In this document: in pieces, positions 15,639 through 25,657 of the stretch
Layout: each line of letters opens with the position of its first letter
How positions within the stretch are numbered: the stretch's first letter is position 1
Source of the DNA: Lachnospiraceae bacterium
Lineage (GTDB): Bacteria > Bacillota > Clostridia > Lachnospirales > Lachnospiraceae
Length of the DNA stretch: 43,898 bases
Assembly (NCBI GenBank): GCA_024681795.1
Contig: JAILAD010000043.1
Coordinates: forward strand, 1 to 43,898
Reading direction: 5' to 3'
Made by a program: the position numbers and the translations under genes
The notes under the pieces: generated by a model
The model's input: only the letters and a program-made list of their open reading frames with translations
The model's database searches: none
What the model was told of the DNA's origin: nothing

Positions 15639-18116
15639 TTAAAGTATACCTTTCCGCGCTTTCTTTGTAAAGGTAACTTTTTCGTTTTTATACTGCGCAC
15701 TGACGCTGTCTCCGGCTGCAATTTTACCCTGTAAAATCTCCTCCGTAAGAGCATCTTCGATCACACTCTGAACGGCTCTCTTTAAAGGTCTCGCACCCAT
15801 TTTTGCATTGGAATATTTTTCCGTAATGTGATTCTTTAAGGAGTCTGCCACCGTCAGATGAATGCCGAGATTTTTCTCTGCACGCTTCTCCAGATTGGTG
15901 GTCAGAAGATTCGTAATCTTCTTCATATCCTCCCTGCCGATCTGATGGAACACAAGGATTTCATCCACGCGGTTGATAAACTCCGGTTTGAAAATCTTCT
16001 TCACTTCTTCCATGACGCCGGCTTTCATCTTTTCATGCACGTCCTTCTCGGTCTGTACCCTGGAAAATCCCAGATTTTTCGGATCGATGATACGGTTTGC
16101 TCCGGCATTGGAAGTCATGATTAAGACGGTATTCTTAAAGCTTACCGTTCTGCCCTTTGAATCGGTTATACGTCCGTCGTCGAGAACCTGCAAAAGCACG
16201 TTGAAAACATCCGGATGTGCTTTTTCGATTTCATCAAATAATACGACACTGTATGGATTTTTCCGGATCTTTTCGGACAACTGGCCGCCGTCTTCGAACC
16301 CGACATATCCCGGAGGGGAACCGATCATTTTCGATACCGAATGCGATTCCATATACTCCGACATATCTACACGAATCAGCGAGGATTCGTTTCCGAAAAG
16401 TGCCTCTGCCAAAGCCTTGGATAGTTCCGTTTTGCCGACACCTGTAGGGCCCAGGAATAAAAACGATCCGATCGGCCGGTTGGGGTCCTTGATTCCGACC
16501 CTTCCTCTTCTTACTGCCTTCGCCACTGCCTCCACTGCTTCATTCTGCCCGATGACACGCTTATGAAGTGTCTTTTCCAGATTCATAAGTCTCTCTGACT
16601 CTTTTTCCGCCAGTTTTTCCAAAGGAATTCCGGTCCAAACGGAGATAACGTGTTCCACATCGGATACCGTAACAACGTTATCGGCTTCCTTCCTCTTTTT
16701 CTTTACAACGTCCTCTGCTTTTTTTATTTTTTTCAGGAGAGTTTCGCGTTCCTTCTTTGCTTCCTTTAATCCCTCGACATCACGAACCAGAATCAGATGA
16801 TCGATTTCTTTTTCCAGTTCCGTAATGCGTTTCGAATAATCATCCGTAGTTTGTGACTTTCCCATTCCACGGAGTTTAACGGCGCTGCATGCTTCATCCA
16901 GGACATCAATAGCCTTATCCGGAAGGTTCCGATCGTTAATGTATCTTGAAGACAGTTTTACGGCAGCCCGGAGTGCCTCTTCTTCCACTTTCACTTTGTG
17001 GTATTCCTCATACCTTCCCGCTATTCCCTGAAGGATTGAAAAAGCTTCCTCCTCCGTCGGTTCTTCGACGATAATCGGCTGGAATCTGCGTTCCAGGGCA
17101 GCATCCTTTTCAATGTATTTGCGGTACTCGGCAATCGTCGTGGCACCGATTAACTGCACTTCGCCTCTTGCAAGGGAAGGCTTTAAAATACTGGAAGCAT
17201 CGATACTTCCTTCCGCGCCTCCTGCACCGATTAAGGTATGGATTTCGTCCATAAACAGAATGATATTTCCGTTTGAGGTCACTTCCGCAATCACGTTTTT
17301 CAAACGTTCCTCAAACTCACCGCGGTACTTTGACCCCGCCACCATGGCTGACATGTCAAGCGACATGACTTTCTTTTTCAAAAGAGGTGCCGGAACGTCA
17401 CCGTTTACAATCCGGAGCGCAAGTCCTTCCACAATGGCCGTCTTTCCGACTCCCGGCTCTCCGATTAAGCAGGGATTGTTTTTGCTTCTCCGAAGAACAA
17501 TCTGAATCAGTCTCTCAATCTCATTCTGTCTGCCGATGACCGGATCCAGCTTATTCTTTTTGGCAAGCATGGTTAAATCCCGGCTGTATTTTTTTAACGT
17601 TCCCGCTTCTTCGTCTCTTTGGAAAAACTGCTGCAGTTTCGGTACGATTTCATCCCGCAGCGTAACCGGATCCTCGCTCATGGAAGAAAGCAGAACCGTA
17701 CGGAATTTATTCATGTCTACGTTCAGTAAATCCAGAATTTTACGGGACATCAGTTCGGGATAGTCGATTAACAGAAGCAGAATATGCTCCGTTCCGACCT
17801 CCTGTGCACCGGTTTTCTCCGCAAGTTCCATGGATTCGTCCAGAATATATTTTGCAGACGAGGTGAGACTTACCGCTCCTCTTTTCCTCTCAAGAATATC
17901 CTCGGAGCCATGCGTCTTTATAATCTTCTCAATCGCCTCCGGAGTCACATCCATATGCTTTAACGTTTTTCCGGCAACCGAATCCTCTACCATTGCAAGT
18001 CCGAGTAAAAGATGCTCGGTTCCGGCAAAATGAAGATGCTGTTTCTTTGCAGCCAGATAGGCATTTTCTATGGCAGTCTGTGCCTGCCTGCTGAAATTAT
18101 TAAATGGAATTTCCAT
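15639..18116 (-). CDS. clpC: ATP-dependent Clp protease ATPase ClpC
   Basis: An 825-residue AAA+ unfoldase. The start ATG 18116 ([13 protein letters not shown]) follows GGAGG by 11 bases; in-frame codons upstream lie inside the regulator gene. Two Clp N repeats cover about residues 1-145. The first ATPase has Walker A GEPGVGKT at 219-226. A UVR-like coiled middle segment ([13 protein letters not shown] region, [13 protein letters not shown]) follows. The second ATPase has [20 protein letters not shown] near residue 555 and the sensor [16 protein letters not shown]. It unfolds proteins for ClpP in the cytoplasm. It overlaps the upstream GntR-type gene by 17 bases, so the two are co-transcribed; no ctsR, mcsA or mcsB is present. 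Confidence 0.96.
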   Translation of the reverse strand: MEIPFNNFSRQAQTAIENAYLAAKKQHLHFAGTEHLLLGLAMVEDSVAGKTLKHMDVTPEAIEKIIKTHGSEDILERKRGAVSLTSSAKYILDESMELAEKTGAQEVGTEHILLLLIDYPELMSRKILDLLNVDMNKFRTVLLSSMSEDPVTLRDEIVPKLQQFFQRDEEAGTLKKYSRDLTMLAKKNKLDPVIGRQNEIERLIQIVLRRSKNNPCLIGEPGVGKTAIVEGLALRIVNGDVPAPLLKKKVMSLDMSAMVAGSKYRGEFEERLKNVIAEVTSNGNIILFMDEIHTLIGAGGAEGSIDASSILKPSLARGEVQLIGATTIAEYRKYIEKDAALERRFQPIIVEEPTEEEAFSILQGIAGRYEEYHKVKVEEEALRAAVKLSSRYINDRNLPDKAIDVLDEACSAVKLRGMGKSQTTDDYSKRITELEKEIDHLILVRDVEGLKEAKKERETLLKKIKKAEDVVKKKRKEADNVVTVSDVEHVISVWTGIPLEKLAEKESERLMNLEKTLHKRVIGQNEAVEAVAKAVRRGRVGIKDPNRPIGSFLFLGPTGVGKTELSKALAEALFGNESSLIRVDMSEYMESHSVSKMIGSPPGYVGFEDGGQLSEKIRKNPYSVVLFDEIEKAHPDVFNVLLQVLDDGRITDSKGRTVSFKNTVLIMTSNAGANRIIDPKNLGFSRVQTEKDVHEKMKAGVMEEVKKIFKPEFINRVDEILVFHQIGREDMKKITNLLTTNLEKRAEKNLGIHLTVADSLKNHITEKYSNAKMGARPLKRAVQSVIEDALTEEILQGKIAAGDSVSAQYKNEKVTFTKKARKGIL

Positions 18117-18501
18117 GGATATTGCTTCCTCCGTATTCTTCGTAAATTTCATCAATCAGCGCGTGAATTTCCTCACGGGATACATTCATACAGCTCGCTT
18201 TTGCAAGAAGGATGGTTAAATCATGCTTTGTCTGCGCAAGAGCCCTTAAACGATTAATATCGACCGCAATTACGGCTCCTTTTCTGCGGTCTACCTTTAC
18301 AAATCCTTCCTGCTTTAAAACCGTATATGCTTTGTTCACGGTATGCATGTTGATTCCGACTTCATCAGCCAGCTGGCGTACACTCGGCAGGGGGTCTCCT
18401 TCATGCACCATCTCCTTTGCAATTCCGATGATAATCTGATTGCAAAGCTGTGTATATAACGCTTCATCCGACTGAAAGTCAATTTCAAAAACCAGGTCCA
18501 T
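18100..18501 (-). CDS. GntR-family (YtrA-type) transcriptional regulator
   Basis: A 133-residue protein: a winged-helix GntR DNA-binding domain (DPLPSVRQLADEVGINMHTV then KAYTVLKQEGFV) plus only a short C-terminal helical part, the layout of the YtrA subfamily. The start ATG 18501 follows GAAGGA. Its end overlaps the clpC start. The promoter carries a 31-bp palindrome across the -10, the expected operator, so it probably represses itself and clpC. Confidence 0.92.
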   Translation of the reverse strand: MDLVFEIDFQSDEALYTQLCNQIIIGIAKEMVHEGDPLPSVRQLADEVGINMHTVNKAYTVLKQEGFVKVDRRKGAVIAVDINRLRALAQTKHDLTILLAKASCMNVSREEIHALIDEIYEEYGGSNIHGNSI

Positions 18502-18535
18502 TCCTTCACCCGCTTTCTATCAAGAATTAAACCTT

Positions 18536-18580
18536 ACAAAAACAAAAGTCTCTCTGTTATATATATCGTATAACAGAGAG
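18536..18580 (-). terminator. Terminator of the SH3-protein gene, overlapping the regulator's operator
   Basis: The 12-bp perfect stem CTCTCTGTTATA/TATAACAGAGAG with a 7-base loop is followed on the minus strand by ACTTTTGTTTTTG. It lies 64 bases after the SH3-protein stop, so it can serve as that gene's terminator while also being a DNA palindrome. Confidence 0.55.
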
Positions 18581-18593
18581 GCAGTAATGTCAA
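18550..18593 (-). promoter_or_regulatory. Promoter and palindromic operator of the GntR-clpC operon
   Basis: -35 TTGACA (18588-18593, perfect), 17-bp spacer and -10 TACGAT (18565-18570). The palindrome with 12-bp arms at 18550-18580 covers the -10 and start region. This is the geometry of a repressor-controlled promoter; the neighbouring YtrA-type regulator is the natural candidate. Confidence 0.65.
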
Positions 18594-18643
18594 ACCCGTT
18601 CAACAATTTTTCATAAATGAATTCCGGAAAAGTCAAGGTCCGA

Positions 18644-20230
18644 TTACAGGTCGATAAAATTCATATCCCCTGTGGAATTGTCATCATATTCGTCCTCATC
18701 GTACTCATCTTCATCCTCGTAATCTTCATCGTCGTCATCGTCATCATCTTCCTGAACGGTAAAGTAATCGAGAATCTTATTCTTGAAGGATTTCTTTTCT
18801 TTTTTTGCTTTCTTCTTTGATGCTTTGGAAGGCTTTTCATACTCGTCTTCGTCTTCGTAATCATCTTCCTCGCCGTCATAGTACTCTTTGTCTTCTTCGT
18901 CATCATAGTACTCTTCACGTTTTGCCTTCGGCTCCGCCTTCTTCGGAACGATTACGCGCTTGGTTTTTGCGGGTTTTTCCTCATAGTCATCGTCATCGAA
19001 TTCTTCGTAATCCTCGCCGTCATCCTCATCGTCGTCATCATAGCCGATGTCATAGTTGTCATCATACTCATCACGACCGGAGAATGCCTTGATTGCAAAG
19101 AAAATCGTCGTAATTAAGAAAATCGCTGCAAGAGCACCTGCAATGATAAGCGGAATCAGCAGGTTGGAAGATGTACCCTTCTTGGTTTTTGCATCCGCGT
19201 CTCCGAACAGTCCGTCATAGGATACAAACGAATTGTTCTTGTAATCATATACGTACCACTGTGCATCAGAGTTTCCGGAAATACCGTAAACAATGTAATA
19301 ATCACCTTTTGCCCATGCGGAATATACCTGATCGCCCATCATAACGTCTACTTTTTCATATCCCGCAGGAACGTTTGCAGGTTCACCGACCGGCTCTAAA
19401 AACTGAAGGGATGCCGTGGATGCCGTCTGTGAGGAAGCAGGCTCCGTCGTGGTCTCCGATGTTCCTTCTCCGCCTTCGCCGCCTTCGCCTGTTCCTTCTC
19501 CGCCTTCGCCGGTACCTTCTCCGCCTTCACCGGTTCCGTCAGGATTCTCCGGTGTTCCGGTTCCGCCTTCTACCGTGGTAGTTGCGGGAGTAGTATTGTT
19601 TGCGGGTGCCTCATAGGTAATCAGATCGGAACGAACGAAACCGGTCATGCTCTGTCCGTTTGCGGTAAACTTAATCTGATACCATTTATATCCGTCCGTT
19701 GCTGTTGTTTCACCGGTAATGGTAATCTCTGATTTGGCCTGTGCACTTGCAACCAGATCAGCAGTTGTACTGGGTCCTTTACGAATGTTTACGGTTCCGT
19801 CTTCGCCCTTGATATACGCCGTCTTATCGGTAACAGTCGTAACGTTGGGGGTATCGTTTGTTGCAGGTGTTGTGGTAGTGGTAGTGGTAGTCGTCGTGGT
19901 GGTTGTATTTCCGCCGCCGCTCTTTACGTAATCGGCACGTACAAATCCTGTTGTACCGCCGGAAGTTTTAATCTTATACCATTTATTCCCGTCGGAACCG
20001 GTTGTTTCATCAACAATGGTTACACTCTCATTTGCGGTTACCTTGGTAAGAACCGTACTGGTTGTATTTGCTTCGGAACGAACGTTTACACGGTCACCCG
20101 TTACGGTACCCGGTGTATCAGCCAATGCGGTAATGGAAATCATACCTGCCAGAACCACACCTGCCAAGCTTCCGATTACTTTATATAGCGCAGATCCGAT
20201 TGTCTTTCTCATATAGCTGTTCTTAGTCAT
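18644..20230 (-). CDS. Cell-surface SH3-domain protein with acidic cytoplasmic tail
   Basis: A 528-residue protein from ATG 20230 (MTKNSYMRKT), nine bases after AAGGAG. A signal peptide ends near ALA-DTPG. Two bacterial SH3 domains follow (DRVNVRSEANTTSTVLTKV and TVNIRKGPSTTADLV), joined by a Thr run. A Gly-Glu-rich linker and a small domain come next, then a membrane helix (LLIPLIIAGALAAIFLITTI). The last 150 residues are strongly acidic with Lys patches (Asp, Glu and Tyr runs). SH3b domains usually bind peptidoglycan or surface polymers. The topology is therefore wall-facing SH3 domains with an acidic intracellular tail. Function unknown; the repeats are encoded by simple trinucleotide-like DNA. 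Confidence 0.85.
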   Translation of the reverse strand: MTKNSYMRKTIGSALYKVIGSLAGVVLAGMISITALADTPGTVTGDRVNVRSEANTTSTVLTKVTANESVTIVDETTGSDGNKWYKIKTSGGTTGFVRADYVKSGGGNTTTTTTTTTTTTTPATNDTPNVTTVTDKTAYIKGEDGTVNIRKGPSTTADLVASAQAKSEITITGETTATDGYKWYQIKFTANGQSMTGFVRSDLITYEAPANNTTPATTTVEGGTGTPENPDGTGEGGEGTGEGGEGTGEGGEGGEGTSETTTEPASSQTASTASLQFLEPVGEPANVPAGYEKVDVMMGDQVYSAWAKGDYYIVYGISGNSDAQWYVYDYKNNSFVSYDGLFGDADAKTKKGTSSNLLIPLIIAGALAAIFLITTIFFAIKAFSGRDEYDDNYDIGYDDDDEDDGEDYEEFDDDDYEEKPAKTKRVIVPKKAEPKAKREEYYDDEEDKEYYDGEEDDYEDEDEYEKPSKASKKKAKKEKKSFKNKILDYFTVQEDDDDDDDEDYEDEDEYDEDEYDDNSTGDMNFIDL

Positions 20231-20291
20231 CTTCAAATGCTCCTTCCTATCATCATTCCCCTAAAAAGAATTCTGCCGAAATACTATGTCA

Positions 20292-21563
20292 TTATGCCTC
20301 GTCAATCGCCTTCCCGATATCGTGACGCATATATTTATTGTCAAAATCAATCCATTCCGTTGCCGCATAGGCCTTTGCCCTGGCTTCTTTTAAGTCCTTT
20401 CCCTTTGCGGTAACACCGAGCACACGGCCGCCGTTTGTCACGATTTTGCCGTCCGAGACTTTGCTTCCCGCATGGAAACAGAAATAATCGTCTTTGCCTT
20501 CAAATGCATCCAGGCCTTTGATTTCAAAGCCCTTCTGATAGGATACCGGGTATCCGTCGGATGCAAGAACGACACAGACTGCAGCATTATCTTCAAATTC
20601 CAGCTCAATCCGGTCAAGCGTTCCGTCGATGCACGCATCAAAAATCTCCAGAATGTCATTCTTCATTCTGGGAAGTACAACCTGTGCTTCCGGGTCACCA
20701 AATCTTGCATTGTATTCAAGCACCTTCGGGCCGTCCGCCGTAATCATTAATCCGAAGAAAATGACTCCCTTGAAAGGTCTGCCTTCCGCACTCATTGCAT
20801 CCACCGTCTTCTGATAGATCTCTTTTTTGCAGAATGCATCCACTTCTTCGGTATAGAAAGGCGACGGGGAGAATGTTCCCATACCGCCCGTATTAAGACC
20901 GGTATCTCCGTCACCTGCACGCTTGTGATCCTGCGCGGAGGTCATGATGCGAATCGTTTTTCCGTCACAGAAAGAAAGTACCGACACTTCCCTACCGGTC
21001 ATGAATTCCTCAATTACCATACGGTTTCCGGAATCACCGAATTTCTTGTCTTCCATGATTTCCTTTACGCCGGCAACCGCTTCCTCATAATCTTTGCAGA
21101 TCAGTACACCCTTTCCGAGTGCAAGACCGTCTGCCTTTAAAACAATGGGGAATTTTGAATTCTTTAAATATTCGATCGCTTTTTCCGGGTCATCGAAATT
21201 CTCGTATTTTGCGGTCGGAATATTGTATTTCTTCATTAAATCCTTCGAAAAAGCCTTGCTTCCTTCGAGAATTGCCGCAGCCTTATTTGGTCCGAATGCA
21301 CGAATTCCTTTTTCGTTCAGCACATCCACCAGACCTGCCGCCAGGGGATCGTCCGGTGCCACTACCACCAGATTGACTGCCTTTTCTGCGGCAAATTCCG
21401 CAATGCGGTCAAATTCCATCACACCGATGGGCACACACTCTGCAATCTGTGCAATTCCGGCATTTCCGGGTGCACAGTATAATTTCTCAAGCTTTGAACT
21501 TTTTCGGATGGAAGTACAAATGGCGTGTTCTCTGCCGCCGCTGCCTACTACCAATACTTTCAT
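20292..21563 (-). CDS. purD: Phosphoribosylamine-glycine ligase
   Basis: A 423-residue enzyme of the usual length, an ATP-grasp ligase that makes glycinamide ribonucleotide from phosphoribosylamine, glycine and ATP. It has the N-terminal VLVVGSGGREHAI, the ATP-grasp segment KADGLALGKGVLI and the metal-site region KVLEYNARFGDPEAQ. The start ATG 21563 follows AGGAG; 32 codons upstream in frame are discarded because they run into purN. It is the last gene of purE-purM-purN-purD, although in the pathway it acts before PurN. Confidence 0.97.
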   Translation of the reverse strand: MKVLVVGSGGREHAICTSIRKSSKLEKLYCAPGNAGIAQIAECVPIGVMEFDRIAEFAAEKAVNLVVVAPDDPLAAGLVDVLNEKGIRAFGPNKAAAILEGSKAFSKDLMKKYNIPTAKYENFDDPEKAIEYLKNSKFPIVLKADGLALGKGVLICKDYEEAVAGVKEIMEDKKFGDSGNRMVIEEFMTGREVSVLSFCDGKTIRIMTSAQDHKRAGDGDTGLNTGGMGTFSPSPFYTEEVDAFCKKEIYQKTVDAMSAEGRPFKGVIFFGLMITADGPKVLEYNARFGDPEAQVVLPRMKNDILEIFDACIDGTLDRIELEFEDNAAVCVVLASDGYPVSYQKGFEIKGLDAFEGKDDYFCFHAGSKVSDGKIVTNGGRVLGVTAKGKDLKEARAKAYAATEWIDFDNKYMRHDIGKAIDEA

Positions 21564-21595
21564 CTTTTCGCTCCTGAATATTTCTTTTTCTTGTA

Positions 21596-22201
21596 CTACT
21601 CTCCGAGTTTTACTTTTCCCTCGGATATTAAACGGATTGCCTTCGGCATAATCTGCCACTCGGCTTCCTCCATGATGCGCTGCTGAAGTACTTTCGGTGA
21701 ATCGCCTTCCTTTACTTCAACGGCCTTCTGTAAAATAATCGGTCCCGTATCCGTTCCTTCATCCACAAAATGCACCGTGGCACCGCTTACCTTTACACCT
21801 CTTGCAAGCGCAGCCTCATGCACTTTTAAACCGTAATATCCGGTTCCGCAGAAGGAGGGAATCAAAGAAGGATGAATGTTAATGATTCTGTTTCTGTATG
21901 CCCTGATTACTTCTTCCGGAATCACCACCAAAAATCCCGCAAGTACAATTAAATCCGGTTTAGCCTCATTAATTGCCGAAAGCAGTGCTTTATGAAAATC
22001 AGCACGGTTTTCGAACTCTTTCGGCGAAACACAGATGCCTTCGATTCCGGCATTTTTTGCCCGTTCCAAAGCAAAAGCCCCGGGATTGTTGGAAATGACA
22101 CGGACGATTTCGGTATCCCCGAGTTCCCCGCGTTTTCCCGCATCTATAATTGCCTGCAGATTTGTGCCTCCTCCGGAAACACATACACAAACTCTTAACA
22201 T
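21596..22201 (-). CDS. purN: Phosphoribosylglycinamide formyltransferase
   Basis: A 201-residue enzyme that transfers the formyl group of 10-formyl-tetrahydrofolate to glycinamide ribonucleotide. Visible signatures are [11 protein letters not shown] at the start, and the active-site Asn and His in [11 protein letters not shown], with the Asp in [12 protein letters not shown]. The ATG overlaps the last codons of purM by seven bases, indicating coupled translation. Confidence 0.97.
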   Translation of the reverse strand: MLRVCVCVSGGGTNLQAIIDAGKRGELGDTEIVRVISNNPGAFALERAKNAGIEGICVSPKEFENRADFHKALLSAINEAKPDLIVLAGFLVVIPEEVIRAYRNRIINIHPSLIPSFCGTGYYGLKVHEAALARGVKVSGATVHFVDEGTDTGPIILQKAVEVKEGDSPKVLQQRIMEEAEWQIMPKAIRLISEGKVKLGE

Positions 22202-23220
22202 ATCACAGCTTCCTTTTCGCCTGCTACGGTTTCTCCGATTACGTATGCGGTCTCACCTGCATTCTTAAGTGCTTCCAGCGTCTTGTCCGTATCGGAAGGA
22301 TTGACACAGAGTACCATGCCGACACCCATATTGTAGGTGTTGTACATCATCTGATCGGTAATGTTTCCCGTCTTCTGAAGAAGTGAGAAAATGGCAGGCA
22401 CTTCATAGCTCGATCTTTCGATTTTTGCCCCGATTCCGTCCGGAAGCATACGCGGAATGTTCTCATAGAAACCGCCGCCCGTAATATGGCTGCAGCCCTT
22501 GATGGTAACGCCCGCATCCTTTACGCTCTTTAATGCTTTTACGTAAATTCTCGTCGGTGTAATCAGTGCCTCACCGAGTGTCGTTCCGAGGCTGTCCACA
22601 AAACGATAGAGATTTTCCCTGTTTACGTTGAACACTTTACGAACCAGGGAAAAACCGTTTGAATGAATTCCCGAGGATGCAATACCGATTAATGTATCTC
22701 CGGCCTTGATATTTGCCCCGGTGATCAGATCTTTTTCATCCACTACACCGACCGCAAATCCGGCAAGATCGTATTCCTCTTCCGGCATAAGTCCCGGATG
22801 TTCCGCAGTCTCACCGCCGATTAATGCACATCCGGCCTGAATACATCCCTCGGATACACCTTTTACGATGGAAGCGATTTTTTCGGGATAATTCTTTCCG
22901 CATGCAATATAATCAAGGAAAAACAGCGGCTCGCCGCCTGCACAGGCAATATCGTTTACGCACATTGCAACGCAGTCGATACCGACCGTATCATGCTTAT
23001 CCATAAGAAATGCAAGTTTGATTTTGGTACCTACACCGTCCGTTCCGGATACCAGTGTCGGTTTTTCCATCTGTTTGATTTTGTCCAGGGAAAATGCTCC
23101 GGAGAAGCCTCCGATTCCGCCCAGTACCTCGGGACGCATTGTCTCTTTTACATACTTTTTCATCAGTTCGACAGACTTATAACCTGCCTCAATGTCTACA
23201 CCTGCGGACTTGTAATCCAT
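22195..23220 (-). CDS. purM: Phosphoribosylformylglycinamidine cyclo-ligase
   Basis: A 341-residue AIR synthetase of normal length. It starts [20 protein letters not shown] behind AGGAGG. Signatures: [14 protein letters not shown], the ATP-site loop [29 protein letters not shown] and [14 protein letters not shown]. It closes the imidazole ring of 5-aminoimidazole ribonucleotide. Second gene of the pur operon, 59 bases after purE and overlapping purN. Confidence 0.97.
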   Translation of the reverse strand: MDYKSAGVDIEAGYKSVELMKKYVKETMRPEVLGGIGGFSGAFSLDKIKQMEKPTLVSGTDGVGTKIKLAFLMDKHDTVGIDCVAMCVNDIACAGGEPLFFLDYIACGKNYPEKIASIVKGVSEGCIQAGCALIGGETAEHPGLMPEEEYDLAGFAVGVVDEKDLITGANIKAGDTLIGIASSGIHSNGFSLVRKVFNVNRENLYRFVDSLGTTLGEALITPTRIYVKALKSVKDAGVTIKGCSHITGGGFYENIPRMLPDGIGAKIERSSYEVPAIFSLLQKTGNITDQMMYNTYNMGVGMVLCVNPSDTDKTLEALKNAGETAYVIGETVAGEKEAVIC

Positions 23221-23279
23221 CTGTGTTCCTCCTGTTTCGTTTTTCCCGTTTTCTCCTGTTTCCTTTTCGCAGATCTGTT

Positions 23280-23789
23280 TTACTGATCCATATATGCCTT
23301 ATATCCGACTTCTTTAAGACGGGCATCCTTTTTCTGAACGGATTCTTTTAAGGATGCAGCATAGTCTTTTACCTTCCCAAGCAGCTCCGGATCGGAAGTT
23401 GCAAGAATCTTTGCCGCAAGAATTCCCGCATTTGCTCCGCCGTTAATGGCTACGGTTGCAACCGGAATACCGGACGGCATCTGAACAATCGAATATAAAG
23501 AATCTTTTCCGCCGAGAGATGTAGTATGCATCGGAATACCGATTACGGGCATGGGAAAAATCGCCGCGCACATTCCCGGAAGGTGCGCCGCCATTCCGGC
23601 ACCGGCAATGATTACCCGGAATCCCTTCTCTTCCGCACTTTTCGCATATTCAAAAAATACATCCGGCTCCCTGTGAGCGGAAATAATCGTCATTTCATAG
23701 GAAATGCCGAACTTATCAAGCATTTCTGCGGCTTTCGCCATTACGGGCATATCGGAATCCGATCCCATAACAATACCGACCTGGGCCAT
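23280..23789 (-). CDS. purE: N5-carboxyaminoimidazole ribonucleotide mutase
   Basis: A 169-residue class I PurE from ATG 23789 behind GGAAGGAAAG; a farther in-frame ATG at 23870 lies in the promoter. Signatures are [13 protein letters not shown] at the N-terminus, [18 protein letters not shown] and the substrate loop around [16 protein letters not shown]. No purK is visible here, so the source of N5-CAIR is outside the window or CO2 is used directly. First gene of the operon. Confidence 0.96.
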   Translation of the reverse strand: MAQVGIVMGSDSDMPVMAKAAEMLDKFGISYEMTIISAHREPDVFFEYAKSAEEKGFRVIIAGAGMAAHLPGMCAAIFPMPVIGIPMHTTSLGGKDSLYSIVQMPSGIPVATVAINGGANAGILAAKILATSDPELLGKVKDYAASLKESVQKKDARLKEVGYKAYMDQ

Positions 23790-23841
23790 GATACTTTCCT
23801 TCCTTTTCAAAAATACAACAAATTGTGGTATAACCTTTGTT

Positions 23842-23870
23842 ATTGTACTATTTATTGCGTTTATCGTCAA
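23842..23870 (-). promoter_or_regulatory. Promoter of the pur operon
   Basis: -35 TTGACG (23865-23870), 17-bp spacer and -10 TACAAT (23842-23847), about 53 bases before the purE ATG. A direct repeat GTTACA-N6-GTTACA lies a few bases upstream of the -35 and may be a regulator site. No purine riboswitch fold is apparent in the short leader. Confidence 0.75.
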
Positions 23871-23914
23871 GAAATACTGTAACTTTTTTGTAACATTTCG
23901 GAAATTATTTCCGG

Positions 23915-25642
23915 TTAATTCTGCAGAATGGTAATCAGCTGATTCAGGTTTGCAAACATCTCTTTATCATACCTTTCCACGCACTCCACAATCAGGACAT
24001 TACACTCTTTAATCTGTGCCGCGGCAGCCGGAACGCTGTTCCGGTGCATGACGGTACTCTGGGAGAAATCCTTTTCCACGTACGGAACCATCAAAACACG
24101 ATAGGAATCCCCTACCAGAGCCAGTTTCAGTCCGTTCGGATTGTCGGTTGTGGAAGTATAAACGGCATCGTTCCCCGAGCCGGACCTCGACGTTACATTT
24201 ACCTCCGGACGATAGGAAACGGAATAATCCTTATCCCCCGGATAATCCGAAATATCAATGTTTCCGAGTCTTGCAAGGTCGGATGCAAAAATTCCGCTCA
24301 TCTCCGATATTCCGACACTTTCCAGACCCGTGGCGGGAAGCCCCATGTTTGCATAAAGATTCTGTAAGCCCACAAATGCCCCGAGATTGTTCCAATGGGT
24401 ATCGTATTTGTAATACGGCTGTCCGACCGCCTTGGCATTTACGAGTTCATAAAGCGGATAGCTTAAATGAATCCCCGGATCGGCCGTTCTTACATAGTCT
24501 GCAAAACGATGCACTCTCGTATAGGTATTCACTCTCGGCAGTGTCGGCATATATTCGGTATAAATCTGGTTTTTATCCGGACAGATGATAAATCCGAGAA
24601 TAATTCCCCGCTGTGCACAAATGGCATTCAGCGTTTCCATACGTTTCAGATAGGCAGCCATATCGCCGTTTGAAAGAATGTTTTCACCCGTGTAGTAAGC
24701 CAGATTTCTTCCGTCGTTTAAGAAAAACCAGTTGTCCCTTCCGAAAAGCGTCTGTCCGGACGTAATCGGTGCGAAATAATCTCCGCTCTCCACTGCTGCC
24801 GCAGGAGGTGTTACAAGGGCAACCTGCGGAGGCTCCGGAATGACGGGTGTCTGAACCTGCTGCTGTTCCGCGGCCGGCTGTGCATTCGGATCGGTGCCGG
24901 GGTTTCCGTTTGCATCGGTACCCGTATTTCCGTTCGGGTCCGTCGCCTGATTCGTGCCCGGATTGGCATCCGGATCCGCATTCTGCGCGATATCCGACAT
25001 TTTTTCCGGAAGTTCGGAAGAGTTTTCCGATGCTTTCTCCGATTTATTCTCACTGTCTTTTTCCGTTGTTTTTTCGGAAGTTTTTTCACTTCCCTTTTCT
25101 TCTTTTCCTTTACTTTCTTCGGACGGATTGTTTTTTCCGGTTAACCCGCCGTTCTTTTCCGAAGTCAGTTCCGTACCGTCATAGACGAAATGATCGGCTT
25201 CATCCGTTCCGGGAATGCTGCCGGTAAAATTGTCAAGTTCGTCCTGCGCGTAATATTCCTCCGTTTCCGATATTTCGGATTCCTCACCGTCTGCCAGCGC
25301 AAGCTGTTTTGTCGGCTCCACATAGAAAACCTTTGCAAGCGTCGGTGCCAGATATTCACGGTAAGATGTTTCCATGGTACCGTTCAGTTTCCGGTAAGTT
25401 TTAATCACTCCGAGCCGGAACGGTACACGGTCATTGTAGTAATCCATTAACGGATTGCCGGTTTTTGCCATCTCTTCCACGGTTGGAAATTCCGCAGGAT
25501 TTCTGTTCTCGCTCTCGTCAAAGGTGAGTTTCCTGAAATTCTCCGGATTTACCGCACACATCAGATAAAATACCAGTCCGGGAACGACCAGAATGGCAAG
25601 GAAAATTGCGATTTTTATTTTTTCAAACAGATTTTTCTTCAT
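23915..25642 (-). CDS. DHHW-family (AlgJ/AlgX-like) protein for polymer O-acylation
   Basis: A 575-residue protein. One N-terminal membrane anchor (IFLAILVVPGLVFYLMC) is followed by an extracytoplasmic region. A long disordered insert of about 130 residues, rich in Ser/Glu/Lys then Asn/Pro/Gly (TDPNGNTGTDANGNPGTD), separates the anchor region from the SGNH-like domain. That domain starts at about residue 285 (FGRDNWFFLNDGRN) and has the family signature YKYDTHWNNLGAF and LVGDSYR. DHHW proteins work with MBOAT acyltransferases to transfer acetyl groups to exported polysaccharides. The MBOAT gene is 15 bases upstream. The start ATG 25642 has only a weak ribosome site. Confidence 0.88.
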   Translation of the reverse strand: MKKNLFEKIKIAIFLAILVVPGLVFYLMCAVNPENFRKLTFDESENRNPAEFPTVEEMAKTGNPLMDYYNDRVPFRLGVIKTYRKLNGTMETSYREYLAPTLAKVFYVEPTKQLALADGEESEISETEEYYAQDELDNFTGSIPGTDEADHFVYDGTELTSEKNGGLTGKNNPSEESKGKEEKGSEKTSEKTTEKDSENKSEKASENSSELPEKMSDIAQNADPDANPGTNQATDPNGNTGTDANGNPGTDPNAQPAAEQQQVQTPVIPEPPQVALVTPPAAAVESGDYFAPITSGQTLFGRDNWFFLNDGRNLAYYTGENILSNGDMAAYLKRMETLNAICAQRGIILGFIICPDKNQIYTEYMPTLPRVNTYTRVHRFADYVRTADPGIHLSYPLYELVNAKAVGQPYYKYDTHWNNLGAFVGLQNLYANMGLPATGLESVGISEMSGIFASDLARLGNIDISDYPGDKDYSVSYRPEVNVTSRSGSGNDAVYTSTTDNPNGLKLALVGDSYRVLMVPYVEKDFSQSTVMHRNSVPAAAAQIKECNVLIVECVERYDKEMFANLNQLITILQN

Positions 25643-25657
25643 GATTCCGTACCTTTA

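Noticed and set aside
18620..18655. AGTCAAGGTC near the clpC regulator as a possible CtsR box
   Set aside because: It lacks the tandem GGTCAAA heptads and lies around the 3' end of the SH3-protein gene, upstream of the operon promoter.
23790..23842. Purine riboswitch in the pur leader
   Set aside because: The leader is only about 50 bases and shows no three-way junction or conserved loop sequences.
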